Shown: in pieces, positions 1 through 5,978 of the stretch
How positions within the stretch are numbered: the stretch's first letter is position 1
How the letters are laid out: each line of letters begins with the position of its first letter
Origin: Rickettsia typhi
GTDB lineage: Bacteria; Pseudomonadota; Alphaproteobacteria; Rickettsiales; UBA1997
Assembly (NCBI GenBank): GCA_945898025.1
Contig: CAMDGT010000052.1
Coordinates: 1-7,758, forward strand
DNA: 7,758 nt
Direction: 5' to 3'
The notes under the pieces: generated by a model
Seen by the model: only the letters and a program-made list of their open reading frames with translations
What the model was told of the DNA's origin: nothing
The model's database searches: none
Translations under genes and position numbers: made by a program

Positions 1-75
1 CCCGAAAAACCCCTTAAAAAACCCCTTAAAAAACCCCTTAAAAAACCCCTTAAAAAACCCTTAAAAAAAACTTGA
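1..75 (+). CDS. Possible 3' end of a plus-strand gene: proline/leucine/lysine repeat tail (partial)
   Basis: Frame 1 of the plus strand is open from the window edge to a TGA at 73-75. Because the DNA unit is 12 bases, the frame is kept and encodes five consecutive PLKK units after PEK, ending in T. A basic Pro/Lys repeat tail is the kind of C-terminus seen on histone-H1-like or other nucleic-acid-binding bacterial proteins. Only 24 codons are visible, no domain can be seen, and the other two plus frames also stop within the array (TAA at 62-64 in frame 2, at 15-17 in frame 3). This may equally be chance translation of a satellite repeat, so the call is tentative. The rest of the gene, if real, lies left of the window. 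Confidence 0.25.
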   Translation, partial: PEKPLKKPLKKPLKKPLKKPLKKT

Positions 76-103
76 AAAACCCCCGAAAAACCCCCGAAAA
101 AAA
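1..103. repeat. C-tract / A-tract tandem repeat (12-bp unit CCCCTTAAAAAA)
   Basis: Four perfect copies of the 12-base unit CCCCTTAAAAAA occupy 10-57. They are flanked by a partial copy at the left edge (CCCGAAAAA, 1-9), a decayed copy at 58-70, and a variant type (CCCCCGAAAAA) at 80-103. Eight C-tracts of 3-5 bases are spaced at 8-19 bases. On the minus strand this is a series of GGGG runs separated by TTTTTTAA, so four-tetrad G-quadruplex formation is conceivable. The array may be cut by the left edge. It could be non-coding satellite DNA, part of a mobile element, or the 3' end of a plus-strand gene (see separate entry). Confidence 0.9.
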
Positions 104-185
104 CTATGGAGATAAAGGGTTTGGAGCTGAATTATTTAGGATTTAAGATTTTATGGGGCTGGGGGTGAATTTTTAGAGGTGCCCT
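104..185. mobile_element. Probable terminal segment of an unidentified insertion sequence or MITE
   Basis: This non-coding stretch separates the C-tract repeat from the transposase fragment. Similarity of the fragment to ISXO2-type transposases stops abruptly after the Lys-Asn-His-Leu codons at about 186, and the next minus-strand bases, GGGCACCTCTAAAAATTC, have the look of an insertion-sequence terminus: a G/C-rich tip followed by an A-rich stretch. The simplest reading is that a second element inserted into the older transposase gene and that this is its inner edge, with the remainder running left. The matching opposite terminus and a target duplication are not in the window, so the family cannot be named. 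The minus-strand frame stays open to a TAA at 132-134, but the codons past 186 resemble nothing I know. Confidence 0.35.
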
Positions 186-341
186 TAAATGATTTTTTCC
201 TCTAGCAAATTTATTATGAGAATGAAAAACTCGATGATGAGTGTAACCATTTAAAATTAAGCCATCGTAAACCTTCCAACCATCAACATTAATCGTTGAA
301 TCTTCGAGAATTTTTTCTTGAATAAATCAATTTACCAACTC
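186..341 (-). pseudogene. ISXO2-like (IS1595-family) transposase fragment
   Basis: The minus-strand frame from 326 to 186 encodes 47 residues that match the core of the ISXO2-like transposase domain. They start FIQEKILEDSTINVDGWKVY, then give a Gly-Tyr-Thr-His-His-Arg-Val segment, then HNKFARGKNHL. The family hallmarks are the Asp-Gly-Trp-x-x-Tyr motif, whose Asp is a DDE-type catalytic residue, the HHRV segment, and the ARGKNH run that normally leads into an N-G-I-E-x-F-W motif. That last motif, with the third catalytic residue, is missing because similarity ends at 186. Upstream, an in-frame TGA at 327-329 sits where Trp would suit, and Glu-Leu-Val-Asn codons precede it. The copy therefore lacks both ends and carries a nonsense codon, so it is dead. 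It directly abuts, and may overlap, the 3' end of rlmE. Confidence 0.8.
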
Positions 342-1035
342 ATTTTGGAAAAGAGCCAAGAATTTTTTCACCCTTATAGCCAAGGGCGATTAGATAAAAT
401 TCGCTAGAATCTTTGCGGGAAGAGTCTGGTTTGAAATAGTGAATTTTGTTAAAATGTTTTTGCAGTTGTTGAATCAATATTTTAGAGCTTCCGCCCTGAA
501 ATATCTTACCAATAAAACAACCATTTTCATTGAGAATTTGCACAGCAAGATCAAGAGCATCTTCAAGTAGATTAATGATTCTTAAATGATCTGCCTTATT
601 GTTGCCCGTTGAATTTGATGCCATATCAGACATCACAACATTGCATTTACCTTTTTGATTGTGAGGAATGTTTTTTAGCAAATCGATTATTGAACTTTTT
701 GCTTCATCGGCAAGAAAATCACACTGAACAAATTCGACTCCGGCTATTTTGTCAAATGGCAATAGATCTATTGCTACAACTCTACCTTCTCCAACTATTT
801 TTACAACAAATTGACTCCAACCACCTGGAGAGGAACCTAAATCAACCACTACATGATCTTTTTTAAAGATTTTAAATTTTTTATCTATTTCAATAATTTT
901 AAATGCAGAACGGGACCTCCAGCCCTCTGTTTTAGCCTTAACAACAAAAGGGTCGTTAATTTGCCTTCTTAGCCATTTTTGCGAAGATTTACTAAATTTT
1001 TTAGCATTTTTAAGAATCTTGAATTGGTTAGACAT
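340..1035 (-). CDS. rlmE: 23S rRNA (uridine-2'-O-)methyltransferase RlmE (FtsJ/RrmJ family)
   Basis: RlmE uses S-adenosylmethionine to 2'-O-methylate the A-loop uridine of 23S rRNA (U2552 in E. coli) during late 50S assembly. The 231-residue product has the full family layout. A basic N-terminus (1-40) is followed by RSAFK, the SAM-binding DLGSSPGGWSQ loop at 65-75, an acidic cofactor residue at D90, and MSDMAS at 135-140. The K-D-K-E tetrad known from RrmJ is present as K46, D137, K177 and E212. The conserved KPDSSR segment (202-207) and E-x-Y-L-I-A-L (212-218) mark the usual end of the family. The nine residues after Lys-Gly (223-231) look like an added tail at the junction with the transposase fragment. 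It is the last gene of the pdhC-Trm112-rlmE unit, one base after its neighbour; AGGG shortly before the ATG is a weak ribosome-binding site. Confidence 0.96.
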   Translation of the reverse strand: MSNQFKILKNAKKFSKSSQKWLRRQINDPFVVKAKTEGWRSRSAFKIIEIDKKFKIFKKDHVVVDLGSSPGGWSQFVVKIVGEGRVVAIDLLPFDKIAGVEFVQCDFLADEAKSSIIDLLKNIPHNQKGKCNVVMSDMASNSTGNNKADHLRIINLLEDALDLAVQILNENGCFIGKIFQGGSSKILIQQLQKHFNKIHYFKPDSSRKDSSEFYLIALGYKGEKILGSFPK

Positions 1036-1036
1036 T

Positions 1037-1243
1037 TTACCCTACTTTAAAAGTAGAAATATCTTCAGTAGTGAGTGTTTTAGATTCATCGACTAACATA
1101 ACTGGAATATCATCAATAATTGGAAAAACTAATTTTGAATCAATGCACCAAAATTCGTTGGTTTTATCTTGATAAATTAAATTGCCAAAACAATGTGGAC
1201 AGCATAAAATGCTTAATAGCCCTGTTATTTTATGATTAACCAT
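1037..1243 (-). CDS. Trm112/UPF0434 (YcaR-like) small zinc-ribbon-type protein
   Basis: This 68-residue product matches the Trm112-like UPF0434 family. An L-L-x-I-L-x-C-P segment near the start (9-16) is followed by N-L-I-Y and by the hallmark FPIIDDIPVMLVDE (40-53). Eukaryotic and archaeal Trm112 activates methyltransferases acting on tRNA, rRNA and release factor; the bacterial role is poorly defined, so a methyltransferase-partner function is inference only. The first metal knuckle is present as C15-P-H-C18, while the second is reduced to C33-x-x-S36, so zinc binding is uncertain; many proteobacterial members have lost these cysteines. It sits 3 bases after the pdhC stop and 1 base before rlmE, so it is almost certainly co-transcribed with a methyltransferase gene. 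No Shine-Dalgarno is visible, and translational coupling is likely. Confidence 0.9.
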   Translation of the reverse strand: MVNHKITGLLSILCCPHCFGNLIYQDKTNEFWCIDSKLVFPIIDDIPVMLVDESKTLTTEDISTFKVG

Positions 1244-1246
1244 CTA

Positions 1247-2542
1247 TTACAACAACATCAATATTGGATTTTCAATAAAATTACGAAGAGCCTTTAAAAA
1301 TTCAGCAGCAACCGCCCCATCAACACAACGATGATCCGCAGAAAGTGTAATATTCATCATATTTGCCACCTTTATTAAACCATTTACTGCGATTGGCTTT
1401 TCAACAGCCCTAGAAACAGCTAAAATACAGCTTTGCGGAGGGTTAACAATTGCAGAAAAATTATCAATTCCATACATTCCAAGGTTAGAAATACTAAAAG
1501 AACCACCTTGAAATTCTTCGGGTTGCAATTTTCCTTCGCGAGCTTTTTTTGCGAGCAATTTCATTTCGCTAGAAATTTCAACAATTGATTTTTGGTCAGC
1601 ATTTTTTACAATTGGAGTTATTAAGCCACCTTCAATAGCCACCGCAACTGAAATATCAACATTATTAAATAATAATAAGGATTCATCACTCCAAGAGGAA
1701 TTAGCATTAGGAACCTTGTTTAAAGACATCGCACAAGCTTTAATAATTAAATCATTGACTGATATTTTATATACAGGCTTTTCGTTGCTATCGATATCGG
1801 CAACAGAATTCATTGAAGCCCTAACTTCAAGCATTTTATCTATATTGAGTTCGCAAGATAAATAAAAATGCGGAATATTTTGTTTTGATTCAAGTAAGCG
1901 ACGAGCTATAACCTTGCGGATATTGCTATTTTTAACAGTGGTAAATTCTTGCGGATTTCTATTTACCCCTAGAGCAAGGTTTGGCTTTGATTTCAAGGCA
2001 TTCAAAACATCGTCTTTAACTATTCTGCCAAATGGGCCAGAGCCTAAATGAGCAATGGTTGAAAGTTTTAAATTATTATTTTCGGCGATTCTTTTAGCAA
2101 GAGGGCTAGCTTTAATTTTGTGAGAATTATCTATTACTAAATTTATAGAAGAATTTTCAATGCTAGAAGGTTTATTTTCTTGATTTGAGTTAGCTTGATT
2201 ATGGCTTTGACCACTGGTTTTATTAGCTTCTTGATTGTTGTTGGGTTTATTATTTTCTGGCTGCTTGATTTGATAGTTTTTTATCGATTCTAAAGTTTCG
2301 CCCTCTTCGATAATCAGAGCAATCAAACTATTGACAGCAACATTTTCAGTGCCTGCAGGCACTATTATTTTTGCAAGAATTCCCGCATCAACAGCCTCAA
2401 CCTCCATGGTTGCTTTATCGGTTTCAATTTCTGCGATTACTTCACCAGCCTTGATTTTGTCTCCCTCTTTTTTTATCCAAGTAGCAAGGTTGCCCTCTTT
2501 CATGGTTGGAGACAGTGCTGGCATCAAAATTTCAATTGGCAT
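1247..2542 (-). CDS. pdhC: Dihydrolipoamide acetyltransferase, E2 of pyruvate dehydrogenase
   Basis: E2 forms the core of the pyruvate dehydrogenase complex and moves the acetyl group from its lipoyl arm to CoA. The 431-residue product starts with one lipoyl domain (1-80): MPALSPTM (7-14) and E-T-D-K-A with lipoyl-lysine K43. M-P-A-L-S-P-T-M is typical of pyruvate rather than 2-oxoglutarate E2. A linker (about 83-140) rich in Asn, Gln and Ser replaces the usual Ala/Pro hinge. The peripheral subunit-binding domain for E3/E1 covers about 142-183 ([11 protein letters not shown], then [11 protein letters not shown]). The catalytic domain (about 200-431) has [15 protein letters not shown] and the active-site H404-R-C-V-D408-G, and ends E-N-P-x-x-M-L-L as the family does. 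E1 and E3 genes are not in the window. It heads a three-gene unit; a promoter candidate lies 40-70 bases upstream. Confidence 0.96.
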   Translation of the reverse strand: MPIEILMPALSPTMKEGNLATWIKKEGDKIKAGEVIAEIETDKATMEVEAVDAGILAKIIVPAGTENVAVNSLIALIIEEGETLESIKNYQIKQPENNKPNNNQEANKTSGQSHNQANSNQENKPSSIENSSINLVIDNSHKIKASPLAKRIAENNNLKLSTIAHLGSGPFGRIVKDDVLNALKSKPNLALGVNRNPQEFTTVKNSNIRKVIARRLLESKQNIPHFYLSCELNIDKMLEVRASMNSVADIDSNEKPVYKISVNDLIIKACAMSLNKVPNANSSWSDESLLLFNNVDISVAVAIEGGLITPIVKNADQKSIVEISSEMKLLAKKAREGKLQPEEFQGGSFSISNLGMYGIDNFSAIVNPPQSCILAVSRAVEKPIAVNGLIKVANMMNITLSADHRCVDGAVAAEFLKALRNFIENPILMLL

Positions 2543-2582
2543 GAATTCAATAAAATAAAATTAGTAAAAATAGCAATTTTTA

Positions 2583-2611
2583 AATATAAAAAAAGTTTTT
2601 TGCAAGAGCAA
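2583..2611 (-). promoter_or_regulatory. Candidate sigma-70 promoter for pdhC-Trm112-rlmE
   Basis: On the minus strand, TTGCTC (2606-2611) and TATATT (2583-2588) are separated by exactly 17 bases. This fits the -35/-10 consensus well and predicts transcription starting near 2576, about 33 bases before the pdhC ATG. It is the only intergenic gap upstream of pdhC. The region is AT-rich, so chance matches are expected; spacing and position are the support. Confidence 0.45.
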
Positions 2612-2656
2612 CTAAATATTGCAAGTAAAATATTAGTTTTTTAACAATAGAAATTT

Positions 2657-2674
2657 AGGCTTATTATTTAAGCC
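2657..2674 (-). terminator. Weak hairpin at the zntB/corA stop codon
   Basis: A perfect 6-bp inverted repeat (GGCTTA at 2658-2663 and TAAGCC at 2669-2674, 5-base loop) overlaps the stop codon of the CorA/ZntB gene. The minus-strand continuation is AT-rich (TAAATTTCTATTGTT) but has no clean T-run. On the plus strand, TCTTTTTTT follows a few bases later. It may act as a weak or bidirectional terminator that isolates the argG group from pdhC. Confidence 0.35.
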
Positions 2675-3674
2675 AATCTCTTTTTTTAAAAAATATTACC
2701 TGCAAAATAGTAATAAAAATCATTAAACCAGTAAAGATAATGAATCCAAACGGGCTATTACTGGCTGGAATACCGCCGACATTCATTCCAAATAGGCCTG
2801 TTAAAAAGGTTAAAGGCATGAATATTACTGTTATTAAAGAAATTTTATACATATGGCGATTCAGCTTATCATTTATGATATTAACAATTTCATCATTTAA
2901 TATTTTTGACCTTTCTTTTAATTCATTAGTTTCTTCTATCATTCTAGTAATTTGATCGTAATTTTCTTGAAAATGTCTCTTTGCCCAATCGTCTATCCAT
3001 AAATATTCGCAATTTTTTAATTTTTGAATAACTTCTTTTTGAGGCGAGAGGTATCTCTTAAATGTTACAAACTGGCTTCTTAATTCCAATAATTCATTTT
3101 TCAACAATTGTTCTTGTAAGGTTTTTTTGCCGTTATTTTTTTTACCATTATTAAGGGTTGAATCTTCTAACCTATCTAATCTTTGCGATAAATTAAGCAT
3201 TTCCGTAGAAATTTCCGATAGAATTTGGTAAATCAAATTATATAAAAATTCACCAGAACCTTTGATTTTTCTGCCTTTCTCAAGATTATTTTTAAAATCA
3301 AACAAGGCATTCATTTCTCGCTTTTGAATAGTAATGACGCGATATTGATCCACCCATATTCTTAAAGAAACCATATCATCGGAGTCGGCATTAATATTGG
3401 TATTAATACCCCTTAATATTATCAATAAGCCACCTTCAAACTCCATCACTCTAGAACGAGTTTCTTGCGCAAGCAATGCATCGATAATTAAGTGATCGAG
3501 ATAAGGAACATTAGTTTCTAGCCAATATTTTGTAGGTGTGGCATTGCCGTCGAGATGAACCCAAGACAAATTACTATTCTCAAGCTCCGTGGCGATTTGA
3601 TTATCTTCGAGAGCTAATATTGAACCCTGCTCTTCAAAAGAATATGAAAATATAACTGGTTGCTGATTATTCAT
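2664..3674 (-). CDS. zntB: CorA-family divalent metal transporter, ZntB-like
   Basis: This is a 336-residue inner-membrane pentameric metal-ion channel/transporter of the CorA superfamily. A long cytoplasmic domain (1-270), with a helical section at about 140-270, precedes two C-terminal membrane segments (about 277-296 and 309-328). The pore signature GMN is at 296-298, inside LFGMNVGGIP. Q-E-T-R-S-R and LIILRGIN followed by D-D-M-V-S-L-R-I-W-V match the ZntB branch (E-T-R-P-R, L-R-G-V-N), where the usual function is Zn2+ transport. However, many ZntB proteins have GVN/GIN, and the GMN here leaves Mg2+ or Co2+ possible. The cytoplasmic C-terminus KKRDWLK is typical. Its ATG lies inside the last codons of the DUF3833 lipoprotein gene (8-base overlap), implying translational coupling. 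Confidence 0.9.
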   Translation of the reverse strand: MNNQQPVIFSYSFEEQGSILALEDNQIATELENSNLSWVHLDGNATPTKYWLETNVPYLDHLIIDALLAQETRSRVMEFEGGLLIILRGINTNINADSDDMVSLRIWVDQYRVITIQKREMNALFDFKNNLEKGRKIKGSGEFLYNLIYQILSEISTEMLNLSQRLDRLEDSTLNNGKKNNGKKTLQEQLLKNELLELRSQFVTFKRYLSPQKEVIQKLKNCEYLWIDDWAKRHFQENYDQITRMIEETNELKERSKILNDEIVNIINDKLNRHMYKISLITVIFMPLTFLTGLFGMNVGGIPASNSPFGFIIFTGLMIFITILQVIFFKKRDWLK

Positions 3675-4419
3675 CAGGCTGAATAATTAATGTTTGATTG
3701 GGACGAAATTTTGTCAATTCTGGTGGCAAATTTGACAAAGAAGGTATTTGAGATTGTTCAACTTTTTTAACATCTACATTATCTTTAGAATCGCTTGCTT
3801 TTGGGGCTTCTTTAGATATTTTCTTAATTGAGAATATCCAAGTACTATCAGGGCGATAATATTTACCAACTTTTTTAATCATGATTGCTGATTTTTCATC
3901 AACTAGATAAATTTTATCCTCAAAATGATGCTCTATTTTACGATTATATTCATCTGGCAACATTAAATCATAAATTATTTGCGAGGCATTGCCACTATGC
4001 TTACCATGAGCTTGCCCAATAATATCGTGACCTATTGCTTCGAATGTGCCATTGGGATTAAGAGTTATTAACCAAGTTCTGCTATCAAGATGCTGATTGT
4101 CGTAATAATAATCAAATTGCAACGTTCCTTTATTGCCTTGCCACTTTGATTTAATTTTTACATTTTGAGCATCGATAATGTTGCCGTCGTTATCTCTTTT
4201 GATTCCGTGCCCCTCTAATTCTCCATCAAAGAAAAGTCTGATATTTAACATTTGCACATTATTTAAAGAATCAAGCCTAGAGTCAAAATAAACTTTTTTC
4301 CCGAATAATAGACGGGGGTCCATTCTACGGAAATCAATTTTTCTAAAAGTTTCACAACTAGTGGTATTAAGGAGTAATGCTAGCAATGCAAAGCTTTTAA
4401 TGGTTTTTTTTATTTTCAT
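3667..4419 (-). CDS. DUF3833-family putative lipoprotein
   Basis: The 250-residue product begins with a lipoprotein-like signal: K-I-K-K-T, a hydrophobic stretch to L17, and Cys22 in T-T-S-C as a somewhat non-canonical lipobox (Thr at -3). The residue after Cys is Glu, not the Asp that signals inner-membrane retention, so outer-membrane anchoring is plausible. The middle (about 41-204) has DUF3833 features: F-D-G-x-L-E-G-H-G, KSKWQGNKGTLQFDYYYDNQ, R-T-W-L-I, then H-D-I-I-G-Q-A-x-G-K-x-x-G-N-A, and a D-x-I-Y-L-V-D motif. The family's function is unknown. A polar tail (about 205-250) ending R-P-N-Q-T-L extends past the domain. It follows argG by 22 bases and overlaps the ZntB/CorA gene by 8, so it is part of that operon; no Shine-Dalgarno is visible. 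Confidence 0.85.
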   Translation of the reverse strand: MKIKKTIKSFALLALLLNTTSCETFRKIDFRRMDPRLLFGKKVYFDSRLDSLNNVQMLNIRLFFDGELEGHGIKRDNDGNIIDAQNVKIKSKWQGNKGTLQFDYYYDNQHLDSRTWLITLNPNGTFEAIGHDIIGQAHGKHSGNASQIIYDLMLPDEYNRKIEHHFEDKIYLVDEKSAIMIKKVGKYYRPDSTWIFSIKKISKEAPKASDSKDNVDVKKVEQSQIPSLSNLPPELTKFRPNQTLIIQPDE

Positions 4420-4441
4420 AATTATTTAAGTAAATTAGTTA

Positions 4442-5833
4442 TTATTTTAAAGTTGATTTATTTCTATTGGCTCCCATTCTTAATCGAAGAGCATTGAGTT
4501 TTATAAAGCCCTGCGCATCTTTATGATCGTAAGATTGACCTTCTTCAAAAGTTACCAGAGATTGAGAATATAAACTTTTTGCAGATTCTCTTGCAACAAC
4601 AATTGCCTGACCTTTATAAAGCTTTAAGGTAACAGAACCCTCAACGAATTCTTGAGACTTATCTATTAAAACTTGCAACATTTCTCTCTCAGGAGAAAAC
4701 CAAAAGCCATTATAAATTAAACTCGCATAACGAGGCATCAACTCGTCTTTAAGATGAGCCGCTTCGCGGTCAAGGGTTATAGATTCAATAGCACGATGGG
4801 CAACCAGTAAAATTGAGCCACCTGGGGTTTCGTATACCCCCCTTGATTTCATGCCTACAAAACGATTCTCAACGAGATCCAGCCTTCCTATTCCATTCTC
4901 ACCACCCAATTCATTAAGCTTAGTTAAAATTTGAGCAGGAGTCATTCTTTTATTATTAATTGCTACAGCATCGCCTTTTTTAAATTGAATAGAAATTATA
5001 GTTGCTTTATCTGGAGCCTTTTCAGGAGAAACGGTTCTTTGATAAACATAATCTGGAGCTTCTATCGAAGGATCTTCTAACATCTTACCTTCAGATGAAG
5101 TGTGCAATAAATTAGCATCAACCGAATAAGGAGCTTCGCCTTTTTTGTCTTTCGCAACTGGAATCTGATTTTTTTCTGCATATTCAATTAACTTAGATCT
5201 TGAATTGAGGTCCCATTCTCGCCAAGGAGCAATAATTTTTATTTCAGGATTATTAGCATAATAAGCCAACTCAAAACGAACTTGATCATTGCCTTTGCCT
5301 GTTGCTCCATGGGCTACTGCATCTGCACCAACTAATTTTGCAATTTCAATTTGTCTTTTAGCGATTAGAGGCCTTGCGATTGATGTTCCCAAGAGATAAA
5401 CACCTTCATAAACTGCATTGGCACGAAACATAGGGAATACATAGTCTCTAACAAATTCTTCCCTAAGATCTTCAATGAATATTTTTTTTACTCCAAGATT
5501 TTTAGCCTTAATTCTAGCTGGCTCCAACTCTTCACCCTGCCCTAAATCAGCGGTAAAAGTTATAACTTCACAATCATATTTTTCTTGCAACCATTTGAGA
5601 ATTACCGAAGTGTCAAGACCTCCAGAATAGGCAAGCACAACTTTTTTTATTTTATTTTTGACTATTTCATTTTTAGCTATTCTACTTTTAATGGGAGAGA
5701 TATTTTTTGCCAATTCTTTGTTTTTTATAACCTTTTTTTTGGGTCTATTTTTTGACAAGGCCTTTGAATTTAAAGCCTTTGAATTTAAAGCCTTTGGATT
5801 TAAAACCCTTGATTTACTGATTTTATTTTTCAT
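4442..5833 (-). CDS. argG: Argininosuccinate synthase with lysine-rich N-terminal extension
   Basis: ArgG condenses citrulline and aspartate with ATP cleavage to AMP, giving argininosuccinate. The enzyme body starts at about residue 62 ([20 protein letters not shown]), with the N-type ATP-pyrophosphatase P-loop SGGLDTS at 70-76. Further signatures are [28 protein letters not shown], the APWREW block and Y-S-V-D-A-N-L-L. The body is about 400 residues, the normal family size, and all expected blocks are present. The 61 residues before it are unusual: very rich in Lys, Asn, Ser and Ala, with [19 protein letters not shown] repeats. The only ATG is at the far end; TTG codons at 5756-5758 or 5711-5713 could give shorter extensions. 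No other arginine genes are in the window. It leads the argG-DUF3833-zntB group. Confidence 0.95.
   Translation of the reverse strand: MKNKISKSRVLNPKALNSKALNSKALSKNRPKKKVIKNKELAKNISPIKSRIAKNEIVKNKIKKVVLAYSGGLDTSVILKWLQEKYDCEVITFTADLGQGEELEPARIKAKNLGVKKIFIEDLREEFVRDYVFPMFRANAVYEGVYLLGTSIARPLIAKRQIEIAKLVGADAVAHGATGKGNDQVRFELAYYANNPEIKIIAPWREWDLNSRSKLIEYAEKNQIPVAKDKKGEAPYSVDANLLHTSSEGKMLEDPSIEAPDYVYQRTVSPEKAPDKATIISIQFKKGDAVAINNKRMTPAQILTKLNELGGENGIGRLDLVENRFVGMKSRGVYETPGGSILLVAHRAIESITLDREAAHLKDELMPRYASLIYNGFWFSPEREMLQVLIDKSQEFVEGSVTLKLYKGQAIVVARESAKSLYSQSLVTFEEGQSYDHKDAQGFIKLNALRLRMGANRNKSTLK
5761..5820. repeat. 15-bp in-frame tandem repeat inside the argG N-terminal extension
   Basis: CCTTTGAATTTAAAG occurs perfectly at 5761-5775 and 5776-5790, with two mismatches at 5791-5805 and as a more decayed copy at 5806-5820. 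On the minus strand the unit encodes Ala-Leu-Asn-Ser-Lys. A length that is a multiple of three keeps the reading frame, so the copy number could change without disrupting ArgG. Confidence 0.9.
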
Positions 5834-5911
5834 AAATTAAAATTATATTTAGAAGTTAAAGCAAATTAAATTAAAATAAGCTTAAATGATAAGATTTTTT
5901 ACGATTGACTC

Positions 5912-5940
5912 TTTTTAGAAATAAAAACTAAATTCGTCAA
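5912..5940 (-). promoter_or_regulatory. Candidate promoter for argG group
   Basis: On the minus strand TTGACG (5935-5940), close to the consensus -35, is followed after 17 bases by TAAAAA (5912-5917), a poor -10. This lies about 80 bases before the argG ATG. A rival is a consensus TATAAT -10 only 9 bases before that ATG, which would give an almost leaderless mRNA but lacks a convincing -35. The 145-base gap upstream of argG must carry a promoter if argG is not read through from the cation transporter gene. Confidence 0.3.
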
Positions 5941-5978
5941 CAAATTTATTACATAATTTCAATTATAAACAATATAAT

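Noticed and set aside
1..103. Telomere-like repeat or CRISPR array
   Set aside because: The unit resembles ciliate-type C/A telomere repeats only loosely and continues into an IS remnant and bacterial genes. There are no unique spacers between repeats, so it is not CRISPR.
327..329. TGA read as tryptophan (alternative genetic code)
   Set aside because: TGA falls where Trp would fit the transposase, but the fragment is truncated at both ends and so simply a pseudogene; Trp codons checked in intact genes are TGG, and rlmE ends with TGA.
609..866. Plus-strand open frame opposite rlmE
   Set aside because: It lies wholly inside the strongly supported rlmE gene on the other strand and resembles no protein family; it is a shadow frame.
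2331..2558. Plus-strand open frame opposite the E2 lipoyl domain
   Set aside because: It is antisense to a conserved, motif-rich domain and has no features of its own.
2740..2955. Plus-strand open frame opposite the ZntB/CorA C-terminus
   Set aside because: Apparent hydrophobicity comes from the reverse complement of membrane-helix codons; no family resemblance.
5658..5840. Plus-strand Phe-rich open frame with a repeat opposite the argG extension
   Set aside because: The Phe/Lys repeat is the antisense of the lysine-rich ArgG extension; the argG frame continues into a conserved enzyme.
5940..5975. Palindrome ATAATT-TC-AATTAT as a terminator or operator
   Set aside because: A stem made only of A-T pairs with a two-base centre is expected by chance in this gap and lacks a T-run.
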